Origin: Methylotuvimicrobium sp018830325
GTDB taxonomy: Bacteria > Pseudomonadota > Gammaproteobacteria > Methylococcales > Methylomonadaceae
Reading direction: 5' to 3'
Assembly (NCBI RefSeq): GCF_044788715.1
Contig: NZ_CP173170.1
Span: 2,542,001 to 2,606,000 of the forward strand
DNA length: 64,000 nt
Position numbers and translations under genes: made by a program. Every line of letters begins with the position of its first letter. The first letter of the stretch is position 1. Positions 60,698 through 64,000 of the stretch are shown in pieces. Under the pieces are notes generated by a model. The model was not told the DNA's origin. It ran no database searches and worked only from the letters and a program-made list of their open reading frames with translations.

Positions 60698-60821
60698 CGA
60701 ACTCCCCATTCTGATCGCAATTGATTTAAGAGCGGATGCACATCGAAGTCTTTTATAAAATCATCGCGAAATACTCGAACACTATTCGAAATAGTAGCTG
60801 AATTTACGAATATCGACAGAC

Positions 60822-61919
60822 TCAAAAGTCGCTTGTTAGCCCTGGAATGCCGATGCGTTGAATTCGCACGGCATTGCTGCCTTCTTGATAAGCTGGAAGC
60901 GTGCCTTCCTGTCGCCAAAGTCTAAAAGCAAGCGCGTAAGATAATACTCGAATCGGATAATCCCTCGGCAAATGCTGAAGATACGGCTGAATTGTCGTAA
61001 AGTCGGTGACGCCGTATTTCTGCATGATAAAACGCAGACCGCCATTGGCCGGGCCTATGTTGTAGGCCAATAGCCCTAACAACAAATCGCCGTGCATTTC
61101 GTCCAAATAGTATTTAAAGGTTGCTGCCGCAAGGTAAGCATTATAACGATCGTCGATAATCGAGCGCTTTTGTCCGGAGAAATGTTTTTGCGCTTCGTTT
61201 TCGACGACTTTCGGCACCCGGGTAATTTGAAACAAACCACGACCGCCATCCGAACTATTCCGAGGGAGAAAAGATGATTCCGCCGCCGCAATGCCCAACA
61301 ATAAATCGGGATCGATTTGGAAACGCCCCGCGGCATCCTCAACAAGGAGACTGTATTTTTCTCCTCGAGCCACCATTTGCCGCATAGCACCAACCCCTTG
61401 ACGGCGATACGCGGCATAAACCTGATGCGCAAGCGTCACCCTTCGTACTTCTTGTTTTCCGCCGACCAGCATCCGGAAATGATTGAAAGCCAACGCAAAT
61501 CGTTCATCCATGACCCATATGCCGGAACCGATCGCTAACATTACCGAAATCACGGGCATTAAAATCACGGTCCTGCCCTGTAAGCTGCGCCGAAGCTTCC
61601 ACCAAAACAAGAACAAAAACGAAGCGAATAGAATTAAGACCAGTACCCCTATAGCAAATGGCAAGAGACTGGTAAGAAATCGAGTTCCACTGAAGCGTTC
61701 TGCCGAATAGCCTAGCAGCACGATAATCGCTGATACAAGCGTAATGCTTAAACCGGCCAATTCAATAGCCGCCAAGATTAATTTATGCTTGAAGCTATCC
61801 GGAAATGTAACGTTTTTTTTCTTAGCGGATCTAACGGAACGACGAACTTTTTGCTTGGGCTGTCGTCGCGTATTGTTTTTTGGCTTGTTACGCTTTGATT
61901 TTATAGTGGAAGTAGTCAA
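60822..61919 (-). CDS. Membrane-anchored lytic transglycosylase-like protein
   Basis: 365 aa. A very basic N-terminus (~38 residues, KSKRNKPKNNTRRQPKQKVR) is followed by about three transmembrane helices (about 48-140), then a periplasmic SLT-type domain (about 190-340). That domain has GIAAAESSFLPRNSSDGGRG with the catalytic Glu, GLFQITRVP, and LLGLLAYNIGPANGG. It should cleave peptidoglycan glycan strands, perhaps to make space for envelope machinery. No adjacent gene names a partner. The basic tail is unusual and may bind nucleic acid or membrane lipid. Confidence 0.85.
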   Translation of the reverse strand: MTTSTIKSKRNKPKNNTRRQPKQKVRRSVRSAKKKNVTFPDSFKHKLILAAIELAGLSITLVSAIIVLLGYSAERFSGTRFLTSLLPFAIGVLVLILFASFLFLFWWKLRRSLQGRTVILMPVISVMLAIGSGIWVMDERFALAFNHFRMLVGGKQEVRRVTLAHQVYAAYRRQGVGAMRQMVARGEKYSLLVEDAAGRFQIDPDLLLGIAAAESSFLPRNSSDGGRGLFQITRVPKVVENEAQKHFSGQKRSIIDDRYNAYLAAATFKYYLDEMHGDLLLGLLAYNIGPANGGLRFIMQKYGVTDFTTIQPYLQHLPRDYPIRVLSYALAFRLWRQEGTLPAYQEGSNAVRIQRIGIPGLTSDF

Positions 61920-61935
61920 CGATTAAAAAAACAAA

Positions 61936-62148
61936 TCATTTTAACGATGAAAACAGATTGATTAGAAGGCTCAACACAAGGCTGACAACTATCATCGACG
62001 TGATGGGAATAAATATAGATCGCTTCTCATCAACGATTTTGATATCGCCCGGCAAATTACCGAACCAACTGATCAATCCGGGCGCGTAACTAATGAGCAA
62101 GCCTAATACCAATAAAAAACCACCTATCATTATCAATAATTTACCCAT
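61936..62148 (-). CDS. DUF2905 family small membrane protein
   Basis: 70 aa. Two transmembrane helices flank FGNLPGDIKIVDEKRSIFIP, the conserved L-P-G-D-I-x-I turn of DUF2905. Function unknown across the family; often found near ruvB/queA in other bacteria, but not here. It precedes the lytic transglycosylase by 16 bp on the same strand, so cotranscription is likely. A good AGGTAAG-like Shine-Dalgarno lies before the ATG. Confidence 0.9.
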   Translation of the reverse strand: MGKLLIMIGGFLLVLGLLISYAPGLISWFGNLPGDIKIVDEKRSIFIPITSMIVVSLVLSLLINLFSSLK

Positions 62149-62266
62149 AACTTACCTCTACATGAGTCCTATCGAAATAATGTTGATTGTAACAAAAGAG
62201 ATTAACTCGTAACCCGCATTTGGCGTCAAAGTTTTGTATCCTGACTTCTGACTTCTGAATTCAGGA

Positions 62267-62740
62267 TTATAAATGCCGTTCGATATCATGGGCCCTTAAC
62301 CCCCATGCCAAAAGGTTTTCAATGCGATGATTCGCACTTTTCATGCGTTCAGTCAAAATAACGAATAGCTTTTTATAAAACAAATAACCGAGATCAGGAT
62401 GCTTTTCAAAATACTCATTTAATTTATCACCGACAATTTCCCAAGCACAACCTTCGGAAATCGCCGTAACGGTTGCGGTCCGCCTATGAATCTCATGAAG
62501 ACAGCTTTCGCCGAAAATATCGCCTTCCTTAAGATCGCAAAATCCGGCCTGAAGCTGTTTTTTTTGCTCTAGGCCAACCAGTCCGGTTACCCGCAAGCTA
62601 CCCTTTTCAATCACAAACAAGGTATTGCCGATATCGCTCTCTTTCACCAACACATCCTGTGCCTTGAATGCATGACGAAACCATGCTTCGCCTTCTTTAA
62701 ATTCCGGGTCGGCTAATATTTCTTTTAACATTTGATTCAC
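62267..62740 (-). CDS. Cyclic nucleotide-binding domain protein
   Basis: 157 aa from GTG 62740, which has AGG at good spacing; ATG 62731 is the alternative, and the longer frame to 62809 runs into a repeat. A single cNMP-binding (Crp-like) beta-roll spans about residues 25-130: FKAQDVLVKESDIGNTLFVI, then EKGSLRVTGLV, LKEGDIFGESCLHEIHRRTA (phosphate-binding cassette, with the usual R-x-A end) and VTAISEGCAWEI. There is no helix-turn-helix, so it is not a Crp-type transcription factor. It may act as a signalling module. It ends HDIERHL. Confidence 0.85.
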   Translation of the reverse strand: MNQMLKEILADPEFKEGEAWFRHAFKAQDVLVKESDIGNTLFVIEKGSLRVTGLVGLEQKKQLQAGFCDLKEGDIFGESCLHEIHRRTATVTAISEGCAWEIVGDKLNEYFEKHPDLGYLFYKKLFVILTERMKSANHRIENLLAWGLRAHDIERHL

Positions 62741-62806
62741 TGATGTACCTAAGAGTGTGTTGATTATCTGTTTATCATTATACCTAAAAAGAGCAGTTGA
62801 GAGCCT

Positions 62807-62876
62807 CAAACTACCGTTCGCCCTGAGCCCCCTTCGGCTGCGCTTAAGAGAGCTCTGTCGGGTGAAGGGTAGTTTG
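62807..62876. repeat. Imperfect inverted repeat (REP-like)
   Basis: CAAACTACCGTTCGCCC (62807-62823) pairs with GGGTGAAGGGTAGTTTG (62860-62876) with two mismatches, enclosing a GC-rich interior with CTTCGGCTGCG. Same style as the CTCAGGG palindromes at 19082-19118. Confidence 0.65.
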
Positions 62877-63197
62877 GGGCTTCACCAAGCCGGTGAAAGT
62901 GTTGTAGACCTTTAATGCTTCGACTTGGCTTAGGATTTGGTAATAAATGTTCTTGCTTAATTAATTTAGTCAAAATCGGCATCAATTCAATTCTTTTGTA
63001 TTTTTCAATAATCGTATAACCTATTCTTCAAATACTCGAAACGGCCGAAACTTAATTTAGGAAACGATTGACCTCCGGTCTTATCGGATTCGTCGAAAAG
63101 CTAAACGGTTTATTAATTTTTATCCAAACCGTCAGCACTCGAGATTAAATCGTGCCGCCTAGAAAACAGCCAGACTGAAACCTTGCCGGAGTCGACC
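62877..63197. other. Intergenic region upstream of right-edge gene
   Basis: About 320 bases, AT-rich towards the right. No gene or clear promoter hexamers. GGAG at about 63188 serves as Shine-Dalgarno for the next gene. Confidence 0.4.
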
Positions 63198-64000
63198 ATG
63201 ACCTTATCAACCGCACCCATCCAAAACAGTCCGAGTAGCACCGAAGCACACGAAGGGCTTCAGCATATCAACCTTAAACTAGCCGCCTTAAACCAACCCA
63301 CTTGTGAAACTGAAGGCGATCGACAATATTTAAAAATCGCAGATAGCTTATTAAAGAATTATTCGCAGCAACGCCGTCTATTAGCCAATTACCGTTGCCC
63401 AGCGGATCAACGAATACAAGACTTTTTAAACGCTTACCTCCTCGAAAATAACGTCGACGTTTCAGTTCAATTACCCGGCGAAACATTCATTCTCGAGCGA
63501 AAAGGACAAGCCCGGGAATTATCGCTGCCTTATCGTCATAACGAGTTTCACTCAGCTTATGTCGACTCCTATCGTGTTTTACAAGGCGTCTTGCATAATC
63601 CACAAAACGATCGACGGACAACTAAAGGGGTCTTTCATATAGTTGCAGGCGGACTTCCCGTGCCGGGCGATAAAAGCGAAGTACCGGTCAACGCCTATGC
63701 CGCGTTATTACAACATGCATTGACTCCACCAAGCGATCTACTTCGCCTGCCTTTCACAAGCTTACAAAATAAGCCGGCCACGCTTTGGGTCTCGTTATTA
63801 TTGAGACCGATCGTTCGTCCAGCAATCGAACCGATAAGCCCGGTTAAAACCATGGAAACCCGTTTTTTCGCACCGGGCGGATTGGTCGCTAACTTGGATT
63901 TCGTCGAATCGATCTTCGGCAATGCCGGCGATCCTTTCTTGCCGGAGAACGATGCGGCACTCGATATCGAACATTGGACCGGACATACCGGTTGCATTAT
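63198..64000 (+). CDS. Large protein, N-terminal part (possibly PPi-type PEP carboxykinase-related)
   Basis: An uninterrupted frame of 267 codons from ATG 63198 (GGAG Shine-Dalgarno) to the right edge. No signal peptide. Conserved-looking blocks are GVFHIVAGGLPVPGDKSEVP, LWVSLLLRPIVRPAIEPISP, METRFFAPGGLVANLDFVES and IFGNAGDPFLPENDAALD followed by IEHWTGHTGCI. From memory the last blocks recall very large (~1100 aa) proteins related to pyrophosphate-dependent PEP carboxykinase, which interconverts oxaloacetate and PEP. I could not verify this, and the catalytic part is outside the window. That it is a real gene is clear; the name is a suggestion. Confidence 0.75.
   Translation, partial: MTLSTAPIQNSPSSTEAHEGLQHINLKLAALNQPTCETEGDRQYLKIADSLLKNYSQQRRLLANYRCPADQRIQDFLNAYLLENNVDVSVQLPGETFILERKGQARELSLPYRHNEFHSAYVDSYRVLQGVLHNPQNDRRTTKGVFHIVAGGLPVPGDKSEVPVNAYAALLQHALTPPSDLLRLPFTSLQNKPATLWVSLLLRPIVRPAIEPISPVKTMETRFFAPGGLVANLDFVESIFGNAGDPFLPENDAALDIEHWTGHTGCI

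Overview
The window looks like part of the chromosome of a gammaproteobacterium, most likely a Methylococcales-type methanotroph. This is inferred from gene content: ygfZ/ygfX, a COX15-type heme A synthase, the yeaG-yeaH-ycgB trio, and a sensor kinase/response regulator pair resembling MoxYX/MxaYB. It is also suggested by the dense dispersed palindromic repeats. No rRNA or CRISPR array is present, and there is one tRNA.

Layout. 1-7.2 kb is mostly housekeeping: a CIA30-family secreted protein cut by the left edge, tRNA-Met(CAT), ychF, ygfX and ygfZ (divergent), an HDOD protein between repeat blocks, heme A synthase, and a cytosine-deaminase-like enzyme. 7.5-14.1 kb holds a TetR regulator divergent from a complete tripartite RND efflux operon, with a readable promoter and operator between them. 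14.3-20.5 kb is an eroding accessory region: two genes each interrupted by one in-frame TGA, a low-molecular-weight phosphatase-like protein, an MBL-fold protein, an exact 275-bp direct repeat whose second copy truncates a rusA gene, a reverse-transcriptase-like remnant, an integrase stub, and a frameshifted HIRAN gene.

20.5-47.3 kb is the centrepiece: a 16-gene, one-strand locus for an extracellular contractile injection system (eCIS; Afp/PVC/AlgoCIS type). In transcription order it encodes a DUF4255 tail terminator, an unknown protein, sheath, two tube proteins, DUF5908, a LysM adaptor, VgrG-like spike, PAAR tip, gp25 wedge, two giant baseplate proteins, a giant protein with Ig-like repeats, a CIS tape-measure protein, a DUF4157 effector-like protein and an AAA+ ATPase. 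Many junctions overlap as ATGA, which suggests one operon. Two 24-bp palindromes with identical arms and spacing lie 150-250 bp upstream. Unusual points are a helical insert in the large baseplate protein, and a repetitive linker plus a variable-looking C-terminus in the DUF4157 protein.

47.3-49.3 kb is scarred by mobile elements: an orphan signal peptide abutting an IS21-type remnant with its tandem end repeats, and a parD antitoxin with a broken parE. 49.3-53.3 kb encodes a LuxR-type two-component system divergent from a DUF2380-cupin fusion and a nitroreductase, with inverted half-sites between. A decayed integrase-core transposase follows. 54.1-58.8 kb is the SpoVR/YeaH/PrkA stress operon. 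59.1-62.7 kb has a pirin 3' fragment, a sigma-54 activator with a degenerate receiver domain, a membrane lytic transglycosylase, DUF2905 and a cyclic-nucleotide-binding protein. The right edge cuts a large protein that may be related to PPi-type PEP carboxykinase.

Start codons were moved inward from the longest reading frame where a Shine-Dalgarno site or an ATGA overlap supported it. All family assignments come from reading motifs by eye; no database search was run.
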